Notes: generated by a model not told the origin, from the letters alone. 64,000 nucleotides of DNA from Corynebacterium timonense (GCF_900105305.1 NZ_LT629765.1:2480001-2544000), one strand, 5' to 3'. Positions 51,534 through 60,191 are shown, numbered from the stretch's first letter. Numbers and translations: made by a program.

Positions 51534-52778
51534 ATGGTCAACCACAACACCACCCGCATCGGGCAATACATCCGCAAAATATCGACCCCTCGCATCCACG
51601 ACCTCGTCCTCCGACACGTCGGTTATGTCGAAGGACTAGAGAATATCCCACGCACAGGACCGGTCATCCTCGTCGCCAACCACTCGTCCTACATGGACCA
51701 CTTCGTGATGAAAACCCTCGCCGAGTCTGTTCGCCCCGGCCGCATCTGGTTCCCGACAAAGGCGGAAGCCTTCGGCACCTTCTTGTCGCGCGTCTGGCAC
51801 GAATCCATGGACTGCTACCCCGTGGATCGCAACGCGCCCAGCGAAGAAATCTTCCAACGTGCCCGCGACGTCCTGGATCGTGACGACACACTCGTTCTCT
51901 ACCCCGAAGGAACCCGCAACACGGGAGAGGGGCTCCTCCCGTTTAAGTCCGGAGCGTTCCGGATGGCATTGGCCAACAAGACGCCCGTCATTCCCGTCGG
52001 GATGACCGGCCTGGCCGAGGTGCTTCCGAAGGGTGCGTCCATTCCCCGCCGCCGGTTGTTCTCTGTCGCGATTGGTCAACCGTTGACGGTGCCGACCAGT
52101 GGTGATGAACGTGCCCGAGCGCGCGCCATGCGCGATGACGCTTTCGACAAGATCTCGGGTCTGAAGTACCGCTCCAGTCACGTCACCGCGAAAGATTCCG
52201 GCCAGGCGCTCGACGGGATGGTTACGCTCTCCCACACCATGGTGGCTGAGAACCTCACGGTGGACGGAAACCTGCCCGCCGAGGTTGTCTCCCGGATTCA
52301 GCTTCTGCTGAGACTTGCAGATAAAACGTCCCGACGGCGCTTGGACTTGCAGGTACAGAAAACACGCATCGACGGCTTCCGCGCTTTAAACTCACTGACT
52401 CCCGTGGGCACGATGGTGCGTGCCGCTGTCGTGAATCAAAAAGCCGATCGACTTTCCGACCTGCATTCGTCCTACGACTTCGCGGCCTACCTCGCTGGTC
52501 GTAGCTCTCTGGTCCTGCCGCCATGGATGGGAGGCGGCACAGGCAAAGCGAGCACGCACTTCAAGCGTGCCGTCGCCCGCGAAGGGCAGATGACATCACA
52601 GGCCTATGTGGGGCTTGGGGAGTCTCTTGCTGCCGCCGGTGACACCTCCGGCGCCGTCGACGCCTACGAACACGCACTACACAACATTGATGCTTCTGAC
52701 CCCCGAGGAGTCGCGCGCAAAGAGAAGATCTCTCGTGCCGTAGCCCAGCTCACCGGCGCAGCACACGGGAGGCCATAA
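51534..52778 (+). CDS. PlsC-type 1-acylglycerol-phosphate acyltransferase with C-terminal extension
   Basis: 414 residues from ATG 51534. The acyltransferase domain (about residues 35-230) has the catalytic HX4D motif NHSSYMD, the substrate motifs FPTKAEAFGTFLSRV and LYPEGTRN, and VIPVGMTGL. The last 170 residues are not part of PlsC; they contain helical stretches and a short TPR-like segment (AYVGLGESLAAAGDTSGAVD). It acylates a phosphorylated acceptor with fatty acyl-CoA/ACP. Co-transcription with ribB upstream and an MMPL lipid transporter 3 bp downstream suggests a dedicated lipid whose acceptor is not necessarily glycerol-phosphate. Confidence 0.87.
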   Translation: MVNHNTTRIGQYIRKISTPRIHDLVLRHVGYVEGLENIPRTGPVILVANHSSYMDHFVMKTLAESVRPGRIWFPTKAEAFGTFLSRVWHESMDCYPVDRNAPSEEIFQRARDVLDRDDTLVLYPEGTRNTGEGLLPFKSGAFRMALANKTPVIPVGMTGLAEVLPKGASIPRRRLFSVAIGQPLTVPTSGDERARARAMRDDAFDKISGLKYRSSHVTAKDSGQALDGMVTLSHTMVAENLTVDGNLPAEVVSRIQLLLRLADKTSRRRLDLQVQKTRIDGFRALNSLTPVGTMVRAAVVNQKADRLSDLHSSYDFAAYLAGRSSLVLPPWMGGGTGKASTHFKRAVAREGQMTSQAYVGLGESLAAAGDTSGAVDAYEHALHNIDASDPRGVARKEKISRAVAQLTGAAHGRP

Positions 52779-52781
52779 CTC

Positions 52782-54941
52782 ATGATTCTTACGTTTGTTC
52801 AGCGTCACGCCAAGCTCGTGATTCTCCTGTGGGCAGTAGTGTTCGTCCTCAGCGCGGTCGGCGCATGGCACCTTAACGACTCCGTCAAAGCCGGCGGCTT
52901 CAATGACCAACACGGTCAATCGTTCGCCGGCCAAGACGTCAACCGCGAGGCCTTCGGTGATGCCGACAATGAACTCTCCGTGGTGCTCACCTCCGACGAG
53001 ACCGTTGATTCTTCAACACTGGATGCCGTGGAAACTGCCATCCACGAGCTGCCACACGTTGAGTATGTGACGGATGGACGACAAGTCGCGCAGCTCGGCT
53101 CTGACTCCGGGCAGACGCAGATCGTCCAAGTCGGCTTCGACGCCGACAACACGACGACACAGAACATGGTGCCCACACTCCGTGACAAAGTCGCCGAGGC
53201 TGTCGACGGCACCGCGGTAGACAGTCACGTTACGGGCGCCGCGGCACTGGACTATGACCTGAATATTCAGTCCCAGCAAGATGCCCTGCACGCGGAAATG
53301 ATCGCCTTCCCGCTGCTCATCCTCGTGCTGCTGTTCATCTACCGCGCCGTCGGTCCAACCGCGGTCACGCTGATCACGGCAGGCATCTGCCTGGCGGGAA
53401 CACAAGGTGCCGGGACGGTCTTGGCTCAGTTCATGGATGTGTCGAACATGTACGTCACGGGTGCATCATTGATCGGCTTGGCCGTGAGCGTGGACTATTG
53501 TCTCTTCCTCACTGCTCGTTACAAAGAGAACATCCACGCTGGGGTGGACACACCGGAGGCATTGCGCCTGGCGACGCATACCGCGGGGCATGCCATCCGC
53601 TTTGGTGGCCTGAGCGTCATCGCCGCCTTGTGCGCCCTGTTTATCGCTCGGAATATGGTCTTTTCTTCTATTGCGTTAGCAGGGATCATTGTGACGACGA
53701 TTGCGCTGCTTGCTCTGTCCACCCTGGTGCCGGCCATCATCACCGTGCTCGGCGACCGACTCTTCTTCGGCAAACTGCCGGGCTTCCACGACGCGCTGGT
53801 TATCGAGGAGGAAAAAGATTCACCGATGCTCCGCACCGCGCTGACCAAACCAGCCATCGTGGCTCTCTCGGTCGTCGTGCCACTGCTCGTAAGTGCCGCA
53901 CCGTTAGCGGGAATCAAGCTGCAGGTCCCAGTCGCCAGCGTGTCGATCCTCCCAGAGGGCAAGGATTCCCGTGAGGGCATCGAAGCGATCCAGTCCGAAC
54001 TCGATGCCCGCGCCTTGTTCCCCACGAGCGTGACCTTCGAAGGGGCACCAGGCGAATCAGCTGAAGACGTGCAGGCGAAAGCCACAGCATTCGCCGACCA
54101 ACTTGATGGCGTCAGCAACGTCGATCAGGTGCTTGTCCCGGGGACGCCAGAGGAAAAGTTCTCCCCCTACCCACTATCGGGATCGCAACAGTCAGTGAAT
54201 TACTCTCGCGTGCTCGTCACCTCGACGGGACTGCCGGATTCTGATGACGCCCACGAGATGATCCGAGATATTAAAGATCTCACAGGCGACCAGGCTGATG
54301 TCTACGTCTCGGGAGCCACCGCCCAGGGGGACGATTTCGACCGCTTGGTCGAAAGCTCCATTCCCTGGATCATCGCAGCCGTGGTGCTCATCTCGCTGGC
54401 CCTGCTGGGCTGGGCATTCCGCTCGTGGCGCCTGCCCGTCCTCGCGGTTGTCCTCAACGGACTGGTGGTGTCTGCGGCGATGGGACTGTTGTCCTTTATA
54501 TGGAAAGCCGTGACGGGTGATTCCATCAACTCGGTCACCCCGATCGTTATCTTCGCAATCGTCTTTGGCCTATCGATGGACTACATGGTCCTCATGGCCT
54601 CCCGCATGAAAGAAGAATTCGTTAACGGTGCGGCCCACCGTCGTGCCATTGCGTTGGGAATCGCCAAGACGTCACGGTTGGTGATCTTCGCGGCGATCAT
54701 CATGATCGGAGTATTCCTGTCGTTCCTAGTCGCGGAAATCAGCATTGTGCGCGAGATCGGTCTGGGCTTGGCCATGGCCGTCGCGATGGACGCGCTGATC
54801 GTCCGTCCACTGCTGCTGCCGTCGATCTTGACGCTGATCGGGCCGAGCGTGTGGGGTGGTACCTCCACTACCACGACGGAGTTGGGGGGAGATGAAGCCT
54901 ATGACCCCCGACGCCCAGAGCCCACACCCGTGGCCGTTTGA
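52782..54941 (+). CDS. MMPL-family (RND) lipid transporter, distinct from CmpL1
   Basis: 719 residues: helix 1 (LVILLWAVVFVLSAVGAWHL), first periplasmic domain, helices 2-6 with GLAVSVDYCLFLTARYKENI, second periplasmic domain (about residues 370-525), helices 7-12 with VFGLSMDYMVLMASRMKEEF. The two Asp-Tyr pairs for proton relay are kept. It starts 3 bp after plsC with GGGAGG upstream, so the export substrate is probably the product of that acyltransferase. It is shorter than CmpL1 in this window and lacks the long C-terminal tail; similarity to CmpL1 is limited to family motifs. Confidence 0.9.
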   Translation: MILTFVQRHAKLVILLWAVVFVLSAVGAWHLNDSVKAGGFNDQHGQSFAGQDVNREAFGDADNELSVVLTSDETVDSSTLDAVETAIHELPHVEYVTDGRQVAQLGSDSGQTQIVQVGFDADNTTTQNMVPTLRDKVAEAVDGTAVDSHVTGAAALDYDLNIQSQQDALHAEMIAFPLLILVLLFIYRAVGPTAVTLITAGICLAGTQGAGTVLAQFMDVSNMYVTGASLIGLAVSVDYCLFLTARYKENIHAGVDTPEALRLATHTAGHAIRFGGLSVIAALCALFIARNMVFSSIALAGIIVTTIALLALSTLVPAIITVLGDRLFFGKLPGFHDALVIEEEKDSPMLRTALTKPAIVALSVVVPLLVSAAPLAGIKLQVPVASVSILPEGKDSREGIEAIQSELDARALFPTSVTFEGAPGESAEDVQAKATAFADQLDGVSNVDQVLVPGTPEEKFSPYPLSGSQQSVNYSRVLVTSTGLPDSDDAHEMIRDIKDLTGDQADVYVSGATAQGDDFDRLVESSIPWIIAAVVLISLALLGWAFRSWRLPVLAVVLNGLVVSAAMGLLSFIWKAVTGDSINSVTPIVIFAIVFGLSMDYMVLMASRMKEEFVNGAAHRRAIALGIAKTSRLVIFAAIIMIGVFLSFLVAEISIVREIGLGLAMAVAMDALIVRPLLLPSILTLIGPSVWGGTSTTTTELGGDEAYDPRRPEPTPVAV

Positions 54942-55026
54942 TGACGCGGACATCGTGAATATCTACCCCGTGCAATTGGCCCATGACCCGCAGGGTGGTG
55001 TGGGCGCCGGGGTATGCATTGCATAG
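54901..55026 (+). CDS. Possible 41-residue ORF cut short by the palindromic repeat
   Basis: ATG 54901 lies inside the last codons of the MMPL gene with GGGGGGAG about 9 nt upstream. It reads MTPDAQSPHPWPFDDADIVN and IYPVQLAHDPQGG, which looks protein-like, then runs into the TATGCATTGCATAG repeat that supplies its stop. It may be the start of a gene truncated when the repeat arrived, or chance. I do not recognise it. Confidence 0.3.
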   Translation: MTPDAQSPHPWPFDDADIVNIYPVQLAHDPQGGVGAGVCIA

Positions 55027-55156
55027 TTTTTGGGGCCGCCGGCCTAGGAGCAGTGTGGGTGCCGGACTATGCATTGCATAGTTTTTGCGCGGGGCTGCGG
55101 CCACGAAATGGCCTGGACGCCGGGCATGCATTGCATAGTTGGTATGCATTGCATAG
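55013..55156. repeat. Four dispersed copies of the TATGCATTGCATAG repeat
   Basis: Copies start at 55013, 55068, 55125 (CATGCATTGCATAG) and 55143. Three are followed by TTTTTG. Steps are 55, 57 and 18 bp, so the 45-bp rhythm of the 30.5-kb array is absent. They occupy most of the gap between the MMPL gene and ptsI; apart from the small ORF above, 54942-55216 shows no gene. The flanking sequence GGGCGCCGGGG matches the copy at 48802. Confidence 0.85.
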
Positions 55157-55216
55157 TTTTTGGGCGGGGCCTCCCCACACTCCCCGGATACATGAACCCG
55201 CAGGGCCACTACCGGA

Positions 55217-56908
55217 TCAAAGCAACGCCTCGAGCTTCGGGTTGGCGAGCGCGGCGACGGCTGCCTTGGCGTCGGCGGCGGTGAGGGCGTCGACGGCGTA
55301 GGCGGCCATCTGCTGGCAGGTCGCGCGGTCGTGCATGTGCAGGGCGGCGCGCACGGCGGGGATCTTCGAGGGGGCCATGGACAGGGAGCTCACCCCGAGG
55401 CCGACGAGCACGAGGGCGAGCAGCGGGTCGCCGCCCGCTTCGCCGCACACGCCGATGGGTTTGCCGGTGGCGTCGCCGCCCCGGCAGGCGGTGCGGATCA
55501 TGGTGAGGACCGCGGGTTGCCACGGCGAGAGCAGCTCGGAAAGCGCGCCCTGCATGCGGTCGGCGGCCATCGTGTACTGGGAGAGGTCGTTGGTGCCGAT
55601 GGACGCGAAATCGACGACGTCGAGAAGCTGCTTGGCGCTGATGGCGGCGGCGGGCACCTCGATCATGATGCCCACGTGGGGCAGCTGGCGGGCGCGGGCC
55701 TTGTCGGCGAACCAGCGGGCCTCCTCCATCGTGGCCACCATGGGTGCCATCACGCGTAGGTCGGCGCGGCGGTCGGTGGCCTCGAAGGCGGCGGCGAGCG
55801 CGTCGAGCTGGGTGTCCAGCAGGTCCTCGCGCGCCTGGGAGAGGCGCAGCCCGCGGCGCCCGAGCGCCGGGTTGTCCTCCTCGCCCAGGTTGGCGAAGGC
55901 CAGGGGCTTGTCGGCGCCGGCGTCGAGGGTGCGCACGACGACGCGGCGGGTGCCAAAGGCCTCGAGGACGCGGGAGTATGTCTCGGTCTGTTCCTCGAGC
56001 GTGGGGGCGTTGGCGTGGTCGAGGAAGAGGAACTCGGTGCGGAACAGGCCGGTGCCTTCGACGTCGCGGGCGGTGGCGGCCGCGCCGTCCTCGGCGGTGC
56101 CGATGTTGGCCAGCAGGCTCACGGGGTAGCCGTCGGCAGTCCTGCCGGGGCCGGTGGATTCCGCGAGGGCCGCTTGTCGACGCTCCGTGCGGCGCCTCAT
56201 CTCGTCGACCTCCTCATCGGAGGGGCGGACGATGACCTCGCCGGCCCCGCCGTCGAGGGCGACGAGGGTGCCCTCGGGGACATCCATGACCCCCTCCGCC
56301 CGGACCACGGCGGGGATGCCGAGCTGGGCGGCGAGGATGGCGGTGTGGCTGGTGGGGCCGCCAGCGGCGGTGATGATGCCGACGACGAGCTGGGGGTCGA
56401 GCCCGACGGTGTCGGCGGGCGCGAGGTCCTCGGCGAGCAGGACGGAAGGTTCGTCGATGGTGGGGACGCCGGGCTTGGGCAAGCCGCGTAGCTCGCAGAT
56501 GGTGCGGTCGCGCACGTCGTAAAGGTCGGTGACGCGTTCGGCCATGTAGCCGCCCAGGTTGCTGAGGATCGTGGCGTAGTCCTCGACGGCCTCGTGGACC
56601 GCGCGGGTCACTCCGGCGCCGGCTGTGAGCTTCTTGTCCGCGGCCTTTGCCAACGCGCGGTCGGAGGCGAGCTGGGCGGTGGCCTCCAGGATGGGGCGGG
56701 CCTTCGGGCCGGCGGTTTCGGCCTGCTGTTTGAGGGACGCGGTGACCGCGGCCATCGCGGCGCGGATGCGCTCGCTGTCGGCGGCGGGGTCGGTGGAGGC
56801 GGGCTCGTCGGCGTCCACGCCCGGCGCGGGGAGGACCTTGACTGCCTCGGCGCTCGCTGTGCCAGGGGAAACGCCAATGCCGTAGATGACGGTGTGCTGT
56901 TCAAACAT
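55217..56908 (-). CDS. ptsI: PTS enzyme I (phosphoenolpyruvate-protein phosphotransferase)
   Basis: 563 residues, with AGGAGG 5 nt before ATG 56908. The phospho-accepting His is in GGPTSHTAILAAQLGIPAVV (His188). The PEP-binding domain shows GLFRTEFLFLDH, VRTLDAGADKPL, the metal site GIMIEVPAAA and the Cys in GVCGEAGGDP. EI takes phosphate from PEP and passes it to HPr. The HPr nearest to it here is not a free protein but the C-terminal domain of the gene just upstream. It is the last gene of the EII-antiterminator/HPr-EI operon. Confidence 0.96.
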   Translation of the reverse strand: MFEQHTVIYGIGVSPGTASAEAVKVLPAPGVDADEPASTDPAADSERIRAAMAAVTASLKQQAETAGPKARPILEATAQLASDRALAKAADKKLTAGAGVTRAVHEAVEDYATILSNLGGYMAERVTDLYDVRDRTICELRGLPKPGVPTIDEPSVLLAEDLAPADTVGLDPQLVVGIITAAGGPTSHTAILAAQLGIPAVVRAEGVMDVPEGTLVALDGGAGEVIVRPSDEEVDEMRRRTERRQAALAESTGPGRTADGYPVSLLANIGTAEDGAAATARDVEGTGLFRTEFLFLDHANAPTLEEQTETYSRVLEAFGTRRVVVRTLDAGADKPLAFANLGEEDNPALGRRGLRLSQAREDLLDTQLDALAAAFEATDRRADLRVMAPMVATMEEARWFADKARARQLPHVGIMIEVPAAAISAKQLLDVVDFASIGTNDLSQYTMAADRMQGALSELLSPWQPAVLTMIRTACRGGDATGKPIGVCGEAGGDPLLALVLVGLGVSSLSMAPSKIPAVRAALHMHDRATCQQMAAYAVDALTAADAKAAVAALANPKLEALL

Positions 56909-56916
56909 GGTTCCTC

Positions 56917-58026
56917 CTACTCAGAGCTGAGGTCGCGTTCGAGCATAGCGGCGAGGGCGTCGAGCGCGTCGGCGGCTCCGTCGCCGGTGGCGGAGAGGGT
57001 GACCACGTCGCCGTGCTTGGCGCCCAGCGCCATGACCTCCAGGACGGAGGCGGCGTCGGCCTGCTGCCCATCGAAAGATACGGTCACGTCGGCGCCGGAC
57101 GCCGCGGCCGCTTCGGCGAAGAGGGAAGCCGGGCGCGCGTGGAGCCCGATCGGCGCGGCGATCGTGGCGGTGCGGGTGGGGGTGGCCGCCTCCACCATGC
57201 GGGCGATGTGGAGGGTCAGGTAGGACACCTCGTCCTCGGTGAGGGCTGCGCCGAGGCGCAGCTCGATAAGCGCCGCGAGGCGCTGGGCGCTGCGGTAGGC
57301 GCCGGGGGAGGAGTCGCGGATGGCGCGGCCGATGGCGGAGGAGTGCTCGCTGAGCTGCTCGTGGTTGGCGATGCGCACGAAGAGGTAGCGCAGGTGGGTG
57401 ATAAAACGCGCGACGCTCACCGACCCGGAATCGAGGGCGATGCCGTAGTCGCTTTCGACGTGGTCGAGCAGCTGGTTGAGCATGCCCGTCATCGTGTAGG
57501 TGAAACTCAGGTCACCGGTGGAAAAACCGGCGTTGACCAGGTGCAAGGCGATGGCCACGGCCTCCGCGTCGGGTAGCGGGGCGAGCTCACGCTGCACCAC
57601 GGCGCGGTTCACCGCCGCGACGATGGCCTTCGCCTGGCGGTACTCCTCGCCGTAGAGCTGGCTCACCTCCGCCTGGAGGGGATAATCGAGGCGTTGGCCG
57701 CTCGCCGCGCGGGAGATGGCGAAGCCGATGTGGTCCGCCAGCGCGACGAGCAGCGAGGCGCTGTGCGCCAAGGAGTCCGGCAGCCCGGCCTCCGCGACGG
57801 CGTCGGTGACCAGGGTGACATGCGCCAGCGGGATCGAGCTGAGCATCGTGGCCACGTGGTCGGGGTCCCGCCCGTCTTCGGGAACGAAGGTCCTGGCAAC
57901 GCGGGCGTCGTCGATGACGTCGCCGGGGTGCGCCTTGAAGCCAATGCCCCGGCCGGTGACGATCTTCTCGCCGGCGGAGTCCTTGGCCAGGACCACGTTG
58001 TTGTTAAAGACGCGCAGAATCTCCAT
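56917..58026 (-). CDS. BglG/LicT-type antiterminator (CAT-PRD1-PRD2) fused to an HPr domain
   Basis: 369 residues from ATG 58026. Residues 1-55 form the RNA-binding CAT domain (ILRVFNNNVVLAKDSAGEKI, VTGRGIGF). PRD1 has His99 (ALADHIGFA) and His162 (IALHLVNAG). PRD2 has His211 (FITHLRYLF) and His273 (LTLHIARMV). Residues 285-369 are a complete HPr domain with active His296 (IGLHARPAS) and Ser327 (ADAASVLEVMALG), 31 residues apart as in free HPr. There is no stop or frameshift at the junction. PRD antiterminators are switched by phosphate from HPr and EIIB; here the donor domain is covalently attached. The operon's leader carries a matching RAT and terminator, so it most likely controls its own operon. 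Confidence 0.92.
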   Translation of the reverse strand: MEILRVFNNNVVLAKDSAGEKIVTGRGIGFKAHPGDVIDDARVARTFVPEDGRDPDHVATMLSSIPLAHVTLVTDAVAEAGLPDSLAHSASLLVALADHIGFAISRAASGQRLDYPLQAEVSQLYGEEYRQAKAIVAAVNRAVVQRELAPLPDAEAVAIALHLVNAGFSTGDLSFTYTMTGMLNQLLDHVESDYGIALDSGSVSVARFITHLRYLFVRIANHEQLSEHSSAIGRAIRDSSPGAYRSAQRLAALIELRLGAALTEDEVSYLTLHIARMVEAATPTRTATIAAPIGLHARPASLFAEAAAASGADVTVSFDGQQADAASVLEVMALGAKHGDVVTLSATGDGAADALDALAAMLERDLSSE

Positions 58027-58030
58027 GGCG

Positions 58031-60028
58031 CTACGGCTGCACCTCAATGACGGTGGTTCCGGCGCCGACGGTGCCGCCGGTGATGGGCTCGACGTGGGAC
58101 ATCTTCTTCGTGTTGGTCACTGTGACGAGTGTGGTCGTGGGGTAGCCCGCCTCGGCGATGGCAGTGAGGTCCACAGTGGCCAGCAGGTCGCCTGCCTCGA
58201 CGCGCTGCTTCTTTTCTACCGCGACCTCGAAGCCCTCGCCGTCCATCTTCACCGTGTCGATGCCGATGTGGACGAGCACCTCGACGCCCTCGTCCGTCTT
58301 GATGCCGAAGGCGTGGCCCGTCTTCGCCACCGTCATCAGCGTGCCGGCGACGGGGGAGACCACCGTCGGCTCGCTCGGGATGATGCCCAGGCCCGCGCCG
58401 AGGGCGCCGGAGGAAAACACTTTGTCGCCGGTGTCCTCCAGGCTGATCGCCTCCCCGGCGACGGGGGCGGTGACGTGGACGGTCGACGGGGCGTCGTCAC
58501 GCGGCGCGGGCTCCGCCGTCTCACGCTGGGCCTGCTCCGCGGCGGCGACGCGCGCCTTGACCTCGGCCCGCTGTTCGGGCGTGCGGTAGTCCGTGAGCAC
58601 AATCGCGAACATGGCGACGAAGAAGGCCACCGCGATGGAGATGGCATACACCCACATCGGGCTGAAGACCACGGTGGTCAGCAGCGATGTGAACACGAAG
58701 GCTTGGGTTTGCACCCCGTCGAAGGGGGCGGAGAGCACGGCGATGGTGATGCCGCCGGCGAGGCAGCCGAGCAGCATGCGCGGGTAGATGCGCTTGAAGC
58801 GCAGGTGGATGCCGTAGAGCGAGGGCTCGGAGATGCCGCCGAACAGGCCCGCGGCGAGCGCGCCGGAGGCGGTCTGGCGCATCTGGGTATCGCGGTCGCG
58901 CATGGAGAGGGCGAGGACGCCGGCGGTGGCGCCGAAGCAGGCGAAGTTCCACACGCCCATCGGGCCCTGGATGAAGTCGTAGCCCAGCGTCTGGATGTTC
59001 ACCAGCATGAGCGCGTTGAGCGGCCAGTGCAGGCCCAGCGGGACGAGGAAGGGGTAGAGCAGCGGGATCATGACCGCGAAGACGAACGGCGCGTTGGAGT
59101 TCATCCACGCCAGGCCCTCGCCAATGCCGTTGCCCAGCCACACGCCCAGCGGGCCGATGAGGAAGGCGGTCAGCGGGATGATGATGAGCATGGAGATGAA
59201 CGGCACGAACACCATCTGCACGTTCTCCGGGAAGACCTTCTTCAGGCCGTGGTAGACCAGCGCGAGGATGGGCACCATGAGCAGCGGCACGAAGACCTGG
59301 GAGCCGTAGTCGTTGAGCTGCATCGGGATGCCGAAGATTTCGGTGGTGAAGAACTCCTGGCCCAGCGACTCGTTGACGGCGGAGGTGGTGTCGGCGAAGC
59401 GCTCCGGGTCGGACAGGCTCATGAACTCCGGCGTCATCAGCGCGGCCATGACGGCGGCGCCGAGCCACGGGTCCACGCGCAGCTTCTTCGCGGCGTTGTA
59501 GGCGATCATCAGCGGCAGGAAGTAGAACACGCTGCGCCACATGGCGTCGACGAACACCCAGGTCGCCGGCTTGTCCTCCGCGCGGAAATCGACCACGCCG
59601 AGCGCGTCGAGCACGGCGGCGATGGCGATGATGAGCGAGGCACCCAGCAGGACGCCGAGGATCGGGCGGAAAGAGTCGGACAGGTACTCGAAGAAGTTGT
59701 CCAGCCAGGAGAACCTCCCGCGCCCCCTCGCCCGCGCGGCGGCCTTGACGTCGGCGTCGGAGGCGCCGCCCTTCATCTCCGGGAGGTTCTTGATCGCGGC
59801 GTACGTCGACTCGACGCCGCCGCCGCAGATGACCTGGTAGCGGTTGCCTCCCTGGCGCACGACACCGAGCACGCCGGGGGTGTTTTCGAGCGCCGTGTCG
59901 TCTGCCTGGGCGGGGTCGTTGAGCTCAAGCCGCAGACGCGTCGCGCAGTGGGTCAGGCTGGAAATGTTGCCTGGCCCGCCGAGGTTGGCGACGATATCGC
60001 GGGCGGCGGACTCTGTGGTCGTTGCCAT
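58031..60028 (-). CDS. Beta-glucoside-type PTS permease EIIBCA
   Basis: 665 residues from ATG 60028 (AAGG 7 nt upstream; an earlier ATG falls in the leader terminator). The EIIB domain has Cys28 in SLTHCATRLRLEL. The ten-helix EIIC domain (about residues 100-470) has GGISEPSLYGIHLRFKR and PLGLHWPLNALML. The EIIA domain has its His near residue 585 in VEVLVHIGIDTVKMDG. The BCA order and the RAT leader point to the BglF/BglP beta-glucoside family rather than glucose PtsG, but sugar specificity cannot be read from sequence. It is the first gene of the operon. Confidence 0.93.
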   Translation of the reverse strand: MATTTESAARDIVANLGGPGNISSLTHCATRLRLELNDPAQADDTALENTPGVLGVVRQGGNRYQVICGGGVESTYAAIKNLPEMKGGASDADVKAAARARGRGRFSWLDNFFEYLSDSFRPILGVLLGASLIIAIAAVLDALGVVDFRAEDKPATWVFVDAMWRSVFYFLPLMIAYNAAKKLRVDPWLGAAVMAALMTPEFMSLSDPERFADTTSAVNESLGQEFFTTEIFGIPMQLNDYGSQVFVPLLMVPILALVYHGLKKVFPENVQMVFVPFISMLIIIPLTAFLIGPLGVWLGNGIGEGLAWMNSNAPFVFAVMIPLLYPFLVPLGLHWPLNALMLVNIQTLGYDFIQGPMGVWNFACFGATAGVLALSMRDRDTQMRQTASGALAAGLFGGISEPSLYGIHLRFKRIYPRMLLGCLAGGITIAVLSAPFDGVQTQAFVFTSLLTTVVFSPMWVYAISIAVAFFVAMFAIVLTDYRTPEQRAEVKARVAAAEQAQRETAEPAPRDDAPSTVHVTAPVAGEAISLEDTGDKVFSSGALGAGLGIIPSEPTVVSPVAGTLMTVAKTGHAFGIKTDEGVEVLVHIGIDTVKMDGEGFEVAVEKKQRVEAGDLLATVDLTAIAEAGYPTTTLVTVTNTKKMSHVEPITGGTVGAGTTVIEVQP

Positions 60029-60068
60029 CGTGGCCTTCTTTCTTCCGGAGGTGACTGTCGCTCGCATG

Positions 60069-60110
60069 AAAAAAGACCCGAGGCACCACGACGTGGCGGC
60101 CTCAGGTCTT
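60069..60110 (-). terminator. Leader terminator controlled by antitermination
   Basis: On the minus strand AAGACCTGAGGC pairs with GCCTCGGGTCTT around a loop of about 14 nt and is followed by T6, a strong rho-independent terminator 41 bp before the EII start. Its left arm overlaps the RAT sequence, so protein bound to RAT would prevent it from folding. This is the classical bgl/sac/lic layout. Confidence 0.9.
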
Positions 60111-60131
60111 GCCTCGTGCGAGTAACAACCC
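60104..60131 (-). promoter_or_regulatory. RAT (ribonucleic antiterminator) for a BglG-type protein
   Basis: Read on the minus strand it contains TTGTTACT, a short hairpin segment, and GGCAAGACCT, the two conserved halves of BglG/LicT/SacY RAT sites. It overlaps the 5' arm of the terminator at 60069-60110. The CAT domain of the downstream PRD-HPr protein is the expected ligand. Confidence 0.88.
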
Positions 60132-60139
60132 TGAATCAG

Positions 60140-60167
60140 TTCCTACGCTTCCCTAATGTAGCCGCAA
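60140..60167 (-). promoter_or_regulatory. Probable promoter of the PTS operon
   Basis: On the minus strand TTGCGG (60167-60162) and TAGGAA (60145-60140) are 16 bp apart. Transcription would start near 60132, immediately before the RAT element, which suits an antitermination leader. The boxes are moderate matches to the consensus. Confidence 0.45.
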
Positions 60168-60191
60168 GGTTGCCGCGCGGTAAAGGCCGCG

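Noticed and set aside
60029..60067. Upstream ATG start for EIIBCA at 60067
   Set aside because: It lies directly after the T-run of the leader terminator and lacks a ribosome-binding site; ATG 60028 has one and matches the start of the EIIB domain.
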